Both the position numbers and the translations under genes were made by a program. Positions 29,591-39,333 of a DNA stretch of 64,000 bases are shown here, piece after piece; position 1 is the first letter of the stretch, and each line of letters begins with the position of its first letter. The stretch spans positions 248,001 to 312,000 of the forward strand of contig OZ025665.1 of the NCBI GenBank assembly GCA_964019335.1, written 5' to 3'. This stretch comes from Diplonema japonicum (lineage: Eukaryota; Euglenozoa; Diplonemea; Diplonemida; Diplonemidae). The notes under the pieces are model-generated. The model did no database searches. It was not told the origin of the DNA and worked only from the letters and a program-made list of their open reading frames with translations.

Positions 29591-30276
29591 TTACGGGAGG
29601 GTTCACCTTGTGCAGGGGCGTTGTCTGCGAGGGGGTGGTGTGTAGGGTTGTCTGCCTTGTTGTGGCAACTCCTACGAGCCTTTCGGCTGGTGGGGGGGTG
29701 TCGTAGCATAAAGGTGCTACGGTACCCTTTCTCTCCGGTGTCGCAGCGTGCCTGGGGCAGTCTGGGGTGTCAGTCCCCTCGTCAGCGCCATCGGTGGACG
29801 GCACGTGTCCCCTCTGTTCTGGGGACCCGTCTGCCTCCTCGGAGGTTCCTGGTGGGGGGGCTCCTGTAGTCAAGTGGATGAGTAATCTGTTCATCCCTTG
29901 CTTCAGCTCCTCCACCGACCGCTCCGTCCTCTCCGATGACGCCTTCAAGGAAGAAATCTCCCCCCTCAGGCCACCAAGCTCGCCCTCCACCAGGCCCACC
30001 CTCCTGTTCAGCTCCTCAGTCCTCTCGTCCGTACGCACCCCTCTCATCTCCACCTCTTCCACCTTCCTCTCGCACGCCTTCTCCCACAGCCCGGCCTGTT
30101 CCCTCGCCTGCTCCAACTCGGCAATCCGCCTGTCCATGGCTTCCCTCCAGCCCCAGTCGTCCTCCATCCCGCCTCCCTCTTCCTTCTCGGCGCTCTCCAG
30201 CGCCTGGATCCTCGCCTCCAGCTTCTCCTCTCTTTCCCTGGCCTCGGCCTTCCTTTTTGCGGCTTTGGCCCCATTT
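29565..30276 (-). CDS. Element B ORF1 (5'-truncated), coiled-coil protein
   Basis: The frame from the truncation point (30276) to TAA at 29565 encodes about 235 residues. The first 130 are a strong coiled coil rich in E, R, K and L (EAREREEKLEARIQALESAE); the rest is a proline/threonine-rich tail. ORF1 proteins of non-LTR elements bind element RNA and often trimerise through coiled coils. No CCHC knuckle is visible in what remains. ORF2 lies in the +1 frame relative to it and overlaps by about 25 nt. Codons read upstream of 30276 belong to the tail of J, not to this gene. Confidence 0.8.
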
Positions 30277-31138
30277 AATAATAATAATAATAAATATTCC
30301 ACTACAAGGCGGGAGGATCGAAGGGGAGTAGAGAAAACCAAAGGGAATGGGACATCACTTCAAACCAAGAGAGGTGTTTGAAAGTGATTCGTGAAAAGCA
30401 GTCTCTGTTACTGAGCCATTGGTCGAGGGGTCCTGGTCCGCTGCTCCCTGTTGTAAATTACTTGGACCCCCTCACCACGCTCTTTTCATAATAAAATAAA
30501 ACCGATCCCACCCACCAGGCAGCACCTGGGTCTCGAGGCATTAGCCGCCTCTAGTAACAAGAGACGACCTCCCAGATTTTAAGAACTTTGGAGGAGTTTC
30601 AATTGTGAAAATTAACCAGCTGACTGTGAAACTCCACCGTCTGCTGGACTTGTTGGGCTTTCGGGAGCCAATAAATTCAATTCAATTAAGTTTCGTTCTA
30701 CAGTTTTTTTTTTTTTTTTTTTTTTTATATATATTCTTCTTTTTTTTTTTTTTTCTTTTTTTTTTTTTTTTCTCAAAAATAAAGGAATTCAAATCAAGCT
30801 CGATCGTGTACACCGAAGCTTGAATCATCTGTCCTTCTTTTTTTCTTTTTTTTTTTTCTTTTTTCTTTCTATATGAAAGGTGAGTGAAAATTTTGAATAA
30901 CACTGGGGGCGGGGGTCAGGGGCCTGGTAATGGAAAATAAGGGAAGACACTGGGGAGGGAGGTGAAAAGAAAGGATAGGAGTGAAGCCAGAGTCGAGAGA
31001 TTGAGTTAGAAACAATTGCTGTCTGAAGTCGTATAACAACAGTACAGCTTCAAACTCAGGATAATTTGAGAGAAAAGTATATAAGTAAAGTTTAGTTTAT
31101 AATATAATTTATAAAGGGGGATTATATCTCACGGTCGG

Positions 31139-34100
31139 TCACAACAGGCCCTGCTGTTCCAGGAATTGTACGGTTTTCCCGGCGTCAGTTGTCAGTAGGG
31201 CCTTGAGCGAAGGAAGGGAGGAACCGAAGATCTGACTTCTCTGGTCAGCTCTACCATCGTCCTGGCATTCTTTCAGGAGGTGGCTCAGCGTCTGAGGCAT
31301 CGAACAAAGGTGGCATGTGACCACATCGGCCGGGGGATTGAGTAGATACCCGCTTATGAGGGGGCTCTTCCCCACTCTCAGCCTCATGATCGCAACTTCT
31401 TGTTCCCTGTTTAGCTCTTCAAACTTCTCGAAATTCCCTGCGAAAAGCTCTCGGTATGTCTCCTTGACACCCGTTTTTTTCCAGAAGAGGAGGTGGCTCG
31501 CCAGTACCTTTTTTCTCACCAGTGACTTCACGATGTCTATGCTGGTCTTCTGTTCGTGGGCAACTGCCCGGCAGGTCTCCTTCGCCTTCTTGTCCGCCAT
31601 CTCGTTCCATTTGAATCCGCAGTGACTTGGTACGTACTGTATGACCACTTTGTGGCCTCTCTTTACAAGTCCCGCTACCTCGTGCCACAGTTTGTACTCG
31701 TCTGCAGAGACAGCGGACAGGTGCCCCTGGCACATCCTCCTTATTACCGACTGCGAATCAGTGCAAATAAGGACCATCTCTTGGCTCGTGCCCACTCTCT
31801 TCGAGAGGTTTGTCGCGAGGTGCAGCCCCAGCTCTATGGCCCTTTGCTCGCACCTGTAGGATGACGTATAGGATCCACCGCTGACCCCATACGAAGCTTT
31901 TCTCTCCCCTCGCAACAGTATCGCAGCAGCTCCTCCGTTCCTGCCGTCCTTCAATGACCCGTCTGTGAAGATCATGCAGAAGGCTTTTCCGTGCTTCTCG
32001 ATAAGCCGGTTCAGAGTGTCCTCTGTTGCTTTCCTTCTGACTTCACTGGTGTCCGATCTCTTCACATGTATGTCGAGGAAGGGGGCCAGTATCAGTTTAC
32101 CCTCGAATCTCTGCCAAGGTGTAACTCTGTACTTCTTCTCAAAGGCATAACCTGAGAATGGTGTTGCCGCTCTCTCTGGGAGCTTGTAGGCCCTGGCTGC
32201 TTCCCTTTGTCGATCTGACCATGTTTTCTTCGGGAACAGTACCTCGTATCTGGTCAGATCCTTCAGGGGTTGTGTAGCTTGAAAGGCAGCTGTGTTCTCC
32301 TTCCTAATGATGGACTCATACAGCAGTAAACTGTCGTGTTCGATCAGCGCATCGAGTGTCCACAAGCCAGCCTCGTTTAGTGTAGCGAATGTCTCTGATG
32401 TCGCTACACATCCTGTGATCGTTAAAGCTGCCCGGTACTGCAGCTTCTGGATTCCTTCGTGGTACGTGCCCCTCCCGCCTATCACGAAAGGTCCGTACGC
32501 CCCCAGACAGTAACGGAAAACTGGCTGTACGTACGTGAGGTAGAGTGCCCTCATTACCACTTTCTTGCAACCCCACTTCGTCCCTGCCAGTCTTCTCAGT
32601 AGCCTGACTCTGCTTTCCGCCCTTCTCAAGACGTCTGCCGTATGTGCGGCGAAAAACATGTCTTCCTCAAACGTGACTCCGAGCAGCTTTGTTTTTTCAA
32701 CTACCCTGAGCTCTTCCCCCCCCGCAAAGGTTGCCGATATCTTCCCTTTTAGGGTCCTTTGGGGATATGAGATGCCCGCTACTGGCAAGAACTCTGTCTT
32801 GTCTTTTGATATCACCATCGAGTTCCAGGAACACCAAGTCTCCACGATCCTCAGGACCCTCGACAGCTTCTCGTTCAGTTTCTCAACATCTTTCTCATGA
32901 ACCACCACCGCGATGTCGTCTGCGTACATCACAGCGTCAATTCCCTCCTTTGCGAAAATCGCTGACAGGTCGTCCATATATAATGAGAAGAGGGTCGGAG
33001 CCAGGATCGTCCCCTGTGGAACCCCTCCTTTTATCTGCCTTTGTTTCCCTATCTTGCCGTCCACCTTGACGGCTGCAACCCTTTGGTCCAGGAAGGCAGC
33101 GACCCAGTTCGTTATCCTCTGCGGGTACTTGCTGTATCTCAGCTTTGCGTTCAGGCCTTTATGCCAGACTGTATCAAAAGCCCCTTTCAGGTCAAAGAGC
33201 AGGAGACCCCCGCAGAACTCGTCTCCTCTGATGCGATCTAGTTTCGTTGTAACCTGCAAGACGTTCTCTTCAGTGGAACGCCCCTTCCTGAAACCTGACT
33301 GCATTTTGTGAACCTTCTTTACATCGCCCACGTCTTGGTGGTAGTCGATCCTGATCTTCACTATCCTCTCCATTGTCTTTGAAATTCCCGAGGTTAATGA
33401 GATCGGCCTGTACGATGCCGGTTCGCTCTTCAGCTTTCCTTTGCCTTTGAAGAGCGGGACGATGTGTGTCTATTTCCAATCCGACGGAACTACACCCTTC
33501 TCCCACGACATATTGAAGAGATGCAGCATCGCGTCCAGGGCCGTTTCCCCGAGGTGCTTTAACATCTCGTTGTACACACCGTCAGGGCCTGGGGACTTCC
33601 CCTTTTTAAGTTGCCTCAGTGCGTACTTCAATTCGTCGATGCTTATATCGGGGCACTCGGTCCTGTTATTCCGACCACCGTTTTCCTTGGTTAGTCGTTC
33701 TACTCTTTCCAGCATTCTCTTGGTGTCCTTGTTCAGTTGCGGTGCAAATGCCTCCGCGTAGTGGTCCACCAGTGCGTCTGCCTTCTCTGTCGCTGTGGTG
33801 TGTAATCTTTCACCAGCCATCAGCGGCGCCACAGGTTCTTTGCCCTTCCTACCATCGAGCGTCTTTATCGTCCTGAAAGCATGCCCCAGGTCTTTCTTCT
33901 GTGACAATTCCTTCGTGTACTCAGCCCACGCTCTTTTCTTTCCTACGACGATTTGTTCCTGCACTTGTCGGCTGATTTCTCCGAGTCTTTCGCACTGTTC
34001 AGTCGAGGGGATGCCAATGTCTGACATTATCTCCTTTTTCAGAGCGTTCCGCTGAGCAACTAACTGCGTTAGTTCTTCTGTCCACCACGCTTTCCCACCT

Positions 34101-35098
34101 CTTGCTCCACCTCTCGGTATGAAGAGCCTGGCGGCTTCTTTGATCGCGTTCGTGAACTGTTTGTTCAATTTCACGGGGTCACCTGTTCTCTGCAGGTGCC
34201 TTAGGGCGTGCTCAAGATAATCCCTGAAGCCAGCCCAATCCGCTTTTTTGAAGCAGAATCTCCTTTCTGTCGTCTTGACTTCAAACTTGGTTCTGATTTC
34301 GATGGACATGGGAATGTGGTCGGAACCCCATGACTCTAGGGTTGTCCAGGATGTAGATTCCATGTCAGGTCCGCTTATAACCAAGTCTGGCGAGGATAGT
34401 GTCCCTCTTGTGTTAAGGAGTGTGGGCTTATATCTGTCGTTCCAGGGTCTCATCCCTTTATCGACCATCCACGCTGCGATTTTGCTTCCTATAGGGTCTT
34501 CTTTTTTCTTCCTTCCATCCCACAGTGGGTGATGGGCGTTGAAGTCCCCCATGATCAGGGTATTGTCTCCAGTAGGAAGTGAGTACGGGTTGAAGTATGA
34601 GTCGATGGCAGGTCTGTCATCGCTGGGATCTGACGGTGATGTCGGTGGGAGGTAAATGTTCACTAGGAGAATCTCTTTCTGTCCCGGTGGGTAGATCTTC
34701 ACGTCCAGCCTCTCTGTCACGTCCCTGCACTCCTTCGCTGAAACCCTGCTGGCGCTGATGCCTTCCTTCACGAGTGTCAACAAGCCGCCGCCCTTAATGG
34801 GGAATCCTCTTCTTCTCGGCCTCGTCCTGTCCCTCCGAAAGGCTTTGTACCCGTCGAACCATCCATGCATGTCATCGTCTGATGTAAGGTGTGTCTCTTG
34901 GAGACACAGGATGTCCGGCGCCATTTCATCGATAGCCCTCTCTATTTCGGCCTTCCTAGCTCTGAGGGACCTTACGTTGAGTGAGACTATCTTGAGCCAC
35001 CCGTTCCTCACCCCACCAACGGCTGGCCCCGGGTTTTGTTCGACGTCGCCGCATCTCAAGATATCCATCCCATGTGGTCCGGATCTTCTCTTCCTCAT
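31139..35098 (-). pseudogene. Element J ORF2 with a single in-frame TAG
   Basis: Starts at ATG 35098 (upstream frame open with TTG only). Residues 18-25 are DVEQNPGP, a 2A-like motif. Then come endonuclease (LNVRSLRARK, CLQETHL, IMGDFNAHHPLWD, GSDHIPMSIE), RT (FRKGRSTEE, FDLKGAFDTVWH, GVPQGTILAP, YADD near 726), RNase H (IFTDGSLKDG near 1048, CTDSQSV, PSHCGFKWNEMAD) and finger CHLCSMPQTLSHLLKEC. The whole 1320-codon frame is open except for one TAG at 33470-33472, just after PSDWK in the RT region. Both halves are in the same frame. It is either a recently dead copy, or a read-through or assembly error. Confidence 0.9.
35024..35050 (-). other. 2A-like motif in element J ORF2
   Basis: Encodes CGDVEQNPGP within the first 25 residues of ORF2, an exact fit to the D(V/I)ExNPGP consensus. 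Confidence 0.88.
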
Positions 35099-35164
35099 TG
35101 AAGCGGCCGTCGAAGGTCGGTACTGCAAGAACAACGCTGGTCACCCCTACCTTCAGGTCTTCGA

Positions 35165-35306
35165 AGATAGGGTTGTACGACTTGGGGGGGGCCGGCCCTA
35201 ACAGACCTCTCGTCGCCACCACTAACGCCTTGTCCCCCGTGGACACCCTCGGTTGGGGCCGGCCAGGATTCGACCGCGGGAAGTAGCCAAGTCGTACATA
35301 CTTCTC
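35165..35306 (-). other. Nested inverted repeat in the 5' leader of element J
   Basis: Outer arms GTACGACTTGG / CCAAGTCGTAC (11 bp) enclose inner arms GGCCGGCCC / GGGCCGGCC (9 bp), both perfect. The RNA would fold into a long two-part stem just upstream of ORF2. It contains GGTCGAATCC, which resembles a tRNA B box. A structured 5' UTR (promoter, ribozyme or IRES) is possible; it does not follow a canonical HDV layout that I can verify. Confidence 0.6.
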
Positions 35307-35340
35307 TTGTGCAAAGTGCTTGTGTTGTTCTGCAGACCTC

Positions 35341-35376
<36 letters not shown>

Positions 35377-35388
35377 TTGTTGCTGTTG
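35341..35388. repeat. (GTT)n microsatellite
   Basis: About 12-14 GTT units on plus ((AAC)n on minus) at the junction between the 5' leader of J and the A-rich tail of the neighbouring element. Confidence 0.9.
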
Positions 35389-35399
35389 TTGTCCTCCTT

Positions 35400-36035
35400 T
35401 TTTCTTTTGACAACTTTTTTTCTTTTGGTTTTTCTTTTTTTTTTTTGATGTTGTTTTTTTTTTTTTTTTTTTTAGCTCGTTTATGTTCTTTATGTTTTTT
35501 TTTTTTTTTTTGTTTGTTTTTTTTTTTTTAATTTTTTTTTTATGTTGTTTTTTTATTTTTTTTTTATTTTTTTATTTTTTTTTATGGGGTATGACGTAAT
35601 GGGGGGGTGGGGCTTTGTGAATTTGTAAAGGGAAGGGAAAACACTTTCTTTTTTTTTTGTTTATTACTAACACTATTTCTTTACACCTTTGGAACCTTTC
35701 CCGCCTTTCTTCCTCCCGTTCGTAGACATGATTGTCTTTTCGGCAGTACCTGCCGAACCCCTGCCCTCCGGCGTTTTGTAGGGGGTCTCCCTCGACGATT
35801 GATGCTCTAGCATCTCGGGCACCCTCCTCCTTCTCGCCCCTAATGGGGTTTCCTCCTGCTCGGTCTCCGACTCCGTAAGAGAGAGGGGGTGGTCCTGCAG
35901 GGCTACCGTGGGCTGGTCGGGGTCTGTGGCGGTTTTTTTTTTTTTTTTTTCCCAGTGATAACTGGTGCAGCGTCTTTTGGATCACCGAGGTGTCCTTTTT
36001 CAGCTGCTGCTGGCTTTGTTTTACCAGCTCCAGGA
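35400..36035 (-). mobile_element. Fragment R: ORF1 C-terminus joined to an A-rich tail
   Basis: On the minus strand a coiled-coil-like stretch (KGLLELVKQSQQQLKKDTSV), a 15-A run and a basic Ser/Gly/Lys-rich tail end at TAG (35673-35675). That is the look of an ORF1 C-terminus. Then, instead of ORF2, comes about 260 bp of A-rich sequence (35400-35660). Its 5' border at 36035 cuts into the RNase H of element K. It may be a template-switch product or an ORF1-only non-autonomous copy. Confidence 0.55.
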
Positions 36036-39000
36036 GACCCTTAGCATCGATTGGGAGTCCGTGAGCAGGTAGAGGGGGCGCCCCCGCAGACTCGCGGCCG
36101 TCCTGTACACCTCCCCGGCTTCCTGCAGCCCCTTCAGGATAGCGGTGCCTTCGGCGCACATGGGTGTGGAGACCGCGCCGGCCCCATGCGAGGTGGTGAG
36201 GGTGAAGTCCAGGCCAGGGACCTTGATGGCGACCCCTGCACCTCCTCTTCCTCCCGCTACCGAGCCGTCCGTGTACACAACTAAGGCATCGCTGGGAATC
36301 TCGGCCAGTTTTTTCGCAGCCGCAGCCGCCCTTACGTCGTCGGGTAGGGCCCTCCGTGTGTCGGTGGCGTAGGGGTCTACTCGGATACCTTCCACCCAGG
36401 GTGGTGCCTTCGTTGTGCTCCCTAAGAGCTGGGAGGCCGCCGTTCCGAGCCCGGATTTCCTTGCCGTGTCCAGCGCTCTTTTCGTCCATCCTGTGGTGCC
36501 GCACCCCTGACCACTTTGTTCACCGGGGTCCCTTCCCATCTTAGCGCCCTCTGCCATAGGACAGCAGACGCTGCATCGGCCATCAGGTCGAGGGGGCGTA
36601 AGCGGGCTTCGCACATGACGGCTGAGGTGGAGGTGTTTTTGACGCACCCTGTGATACGACGGGCCGCCTCCGCGTGCTTCGTGCACATCGTCTTCCTGTC
36701 CTGGGTGGTCATCATCGCGAAGAAGATGCCTATCGAGTAGGTGAACACCGGCAGGACATAGGCCAGGTACAAGGATCTGAGTGATGCAGCAGAACTGCCC
36801 CAGGATGAACCGGAGAGGAGCCGCAGTATGCGAATGCGCTTGTCGTACCTCTTGACAATGTCTCGAGCATGGGCTTCGAAGGTTAAGTCGGCGTCCAGGG
36901 TGATCCCCAGGTATTTGGCTCTGTCACGTCTCTCGACTGTCACGGCCGTTGTGAAGTCGTATACCAGCCTGCTGGTGACGAGCGAGGAAATGTCGCGATA
37001 TGTCGTGGCTGTGCGGTTCACGGCTAAGAGCCTTCTACCCACCAGATGAGAAGGTCCTCCTGTGATGAGTCGGCCCTTGAGCTTCGATTGCCAAAACTCC
37101 AACCCTGAGTGTGTTTTCGTGGTCGAGGGGAAGTAGACGTGGAAGTCGTACGGTTCGCACTTGGGCGTGGAGACGAATAAAGTCTTCTCCCTGCTCAGCT
37201 GCATCCCCCATCGGGCGCACCAGTCTTCTACCGCACCCACTACCGCTGTGGCCCTTGCTTCAAGCTCAGTCCTCGTCGTGGCAGATACTACCACCGCGAC
37301 GTCGTCGGCGTAGATCGTGGTGAGACCAGTCATTCCCTCGAGTTCCCTCGCAAGGTCGTCTACGAATACGGTGAATAGGACCGGACCGAGCACAGAACCC
37401 TGAGGAACGCCGCTCTTGACTTTGAAGGGGGACCCCTTGACACCTTCTACGATAACTCTTGCTGTCCTGGACTCCAGGAAGGAGGCAACCCACTTGGTGT
37501 AGGCTGCAGGGAAGCGCTTTTGCGTCATCTTCTGTATCAGGGCTTTGTGGTTTACCCTGTCGAACGCCTTCGAAAAGTCGAAGAGTATGGTGAGGCTGGC
37601 CTCTTTTTCGTCCGCATCTCTCTTCGTCGCTACGTGTTGCACGATGGCAGCGACTTGTTCTTCGGTGGACCTCCCCTTCCTGAACCCGGCTTGGGCGGGG
37701 TGAAGTCCTTCAACCGTCGTCGTTGGGGAGTCGAGGAGGAACGTTACGCGGGCTTCGACCATCCTTTCCATGAGTTTACCTAGGCAGCTTGTCAGGCTGA
37801 TGGGGCGGTAGGACTCAATCTCCGTGGGGTCTTTGCCTGGCTTCGGAATCGGGACGACCAACGCCTGTTTCCACGTGTCCGGGACTTGTCCGTTCGCCCA
37901 GGAGAGGTTGAACAGTCGTAGAATGACGCTTTGAGACACCCCACCCAGTCGCGTCAGCATCGCGTTGAAGACACCGTCTTCGCCAGCAGCGCTTTTCGAG
38001 TTCGTCCTGTGTAGTTGCCTTGTCAGTTCGTCCATGGTGAAGCAGCCCGTCCCGCCCTCGAAGGGTCTCTGTGTCAGCCCAGACGTGTCGAGTCCGGGTA
38101 CTGTGTCGTCTCCGCAGATCGTCTCGTAGTATCGTCCGAGGCGATCGGCCTTTGCTTTGTTGCCAGTGAGCAGAGAGCTGCCTTGCTGAAGGGGGGGCAT
38201 CGGTGGCCTCCAGGACCTGCCGTCGAGCTCTTTAACTGCTTTGAATGCCGAAGGTAGGTTCTTAGAGGAGCAGAATTTGGAGCAAAGGCTCTTCCAGGAC
38301 TTCTCTTTGGACATCCTTACCGTTTCGTTGACAGTTTTGTTGAGGTCAGCCAGTTCGTCGTGTTCGTCAGATTCGCCTCTGAGGATGGCATTCCTGAGAG
38401 TGTCCCTGGCTTCGAAGGCTGCGTCGAGTTCGCTGTCCCACCAGGGTTTCCTCTCAGGGAAGCACCCGTGTCGAGGTATGTGTCGCGCAGCGGCTTCGCT
38501 TAGGGCTTCCTGAATCCTCCTAGCAAAGGTCGTGACCTGTTTGCATCCTTCCAGTCCCCGCAGCTTCCCGTCCACAAAGTCCTGGAAAGCCTTCCAGTCA
38601 GCCTTTCAGAAGTTGTAAAGCTCAGGCGTGTACGCTCTCCTCGTTGGCCTCGGAAAGGGGACTGAAGAGGCGTGTGGTCGGAGCCCCAGGAGCCCAGGTG
38701 GCAAGGCGTCTTGGGTTCCCATCTGTCCCTGCTGAAGACCAAGTCGAGTACCGATTTGCTCCCTCCTCTCGTCCATGTGTGGCAGTTTGGCCTGTTCCAT
38801 AGGATGAATTCTTTGTTCTCCGCCCACTCCCAGACGGTCCAGCCTCTGTCGTTGTTCTTCGCTGCGTGGTCCCAGCTAGTGTGGTGCGCGTTGAAGTCGC
38901 CACATGCGATGTAGTCGTCTCCTTGGGGCAGATCAGACGGTTGAAGTGTCTGTCCGCTTCTGGGTGGGCAGTAGTAGTTGCTGATGATCACCTTGGAGTT

Positions 39001-39333
39001 GTCGCACCTGACCTCGACGTCGAGCCTTTCCACGTCTTCGGAAACCATACATTCTACCTCCCTGGCCTGTAGATCTCTCTTGACCAGAGTTACGACGCCT
39101 CCTCCCCTGCCGTTGTTGGTTCGGTTGGGTCGGTCTTTTCTGAAGACTTGATATCCTAGAGCTTGGAATTCATCTGCTGGTACCAGCTTCGTTTCCTGAA
39201 TGGCGATGACGTCCAGTTCCCTCTTTCTCGCTTGGTGAAGCAGCGTCGTCGTCTTGGCTCCCCTTACCGAGTTGCAGTTCCACGTTACAACTCGGAGGGG
39301 GCGGAGGGACCCCACAGGGCCCGTGGTTAACAT
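36021..39333 (-). pseudogene. Element K ORF2 (frameshifted)
   Basis: ATG at 39333 overlaps the ORF1 stop as ATGTTAA. Endonuclease: VVTWNCNSVRG, AIQETKL, ACGDFNAHHTSWD, GSWGSDHTPL. The frame breaks near 38640 and meets a TGA near 38609. RT then continues in another frame (38575-36520) with FRKGRSTEEQV, DFSKAFDRVNH, GVPQGSVLGP and YADD. A second frameshift near 36520 leads to RNase H (VYTDGSVAGG, CAEGTAI, LLTDSQSML), which stops abruptly at 36035, so the last catalytic Asp and the finger are missing. Non-functional. Confidence 0.9.

Larger units (their letters stand above)
24654..30276 (-). mobile_element. Element B: near-complete family 2 non-LTR retrotransposon
   Basis: 3' tail of (TTA)n at 24654-24672, 3' UTR containing an A-run (25182-25210 on plus as T), intact ORF2, and ORF1 that is cut off at 30276, where the tail of J begins. 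Only the 5' end is missing. Its last 1.3 kb is repeated in inverted orientation as B'. Before A inserted, B sat directly upstream of tRNA-Glu. Confidence 0.92.
30277..35340 (-). mobile_element. Element J: family 3 non-LTR retrotransposon
   Basis: The 3' end is (TTA)n at 30277-30296 preceded by the family end AGTGGAATATT. A long 3' UTR (to 31138) holds two A-rich runs and a conserved box (30634-30669). ORF2 has one internal stop. A 5' leader with an inverted repeat lies at 35165-35306. No ORF1 is visible upstream. The 5' limit is set only roughly, at an (AAC)n repeat and the A-rich tail of the next element. Confidence 0.85.

Noticed and set aside
35253-35306. A tRNA gene suggested by GGTCGAATCC in the 5' leader of J
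   Set aside because: No matching acceptor stem or anticodon arm at the right distance.
35165-35306. HDV-like ribozyme in the 5' leader of J
   Set aside because: GGCCGGC start is suggestive, but the strand order and spacing of P1-P4 could not be fitted by eye; only a hairpin is claimed.
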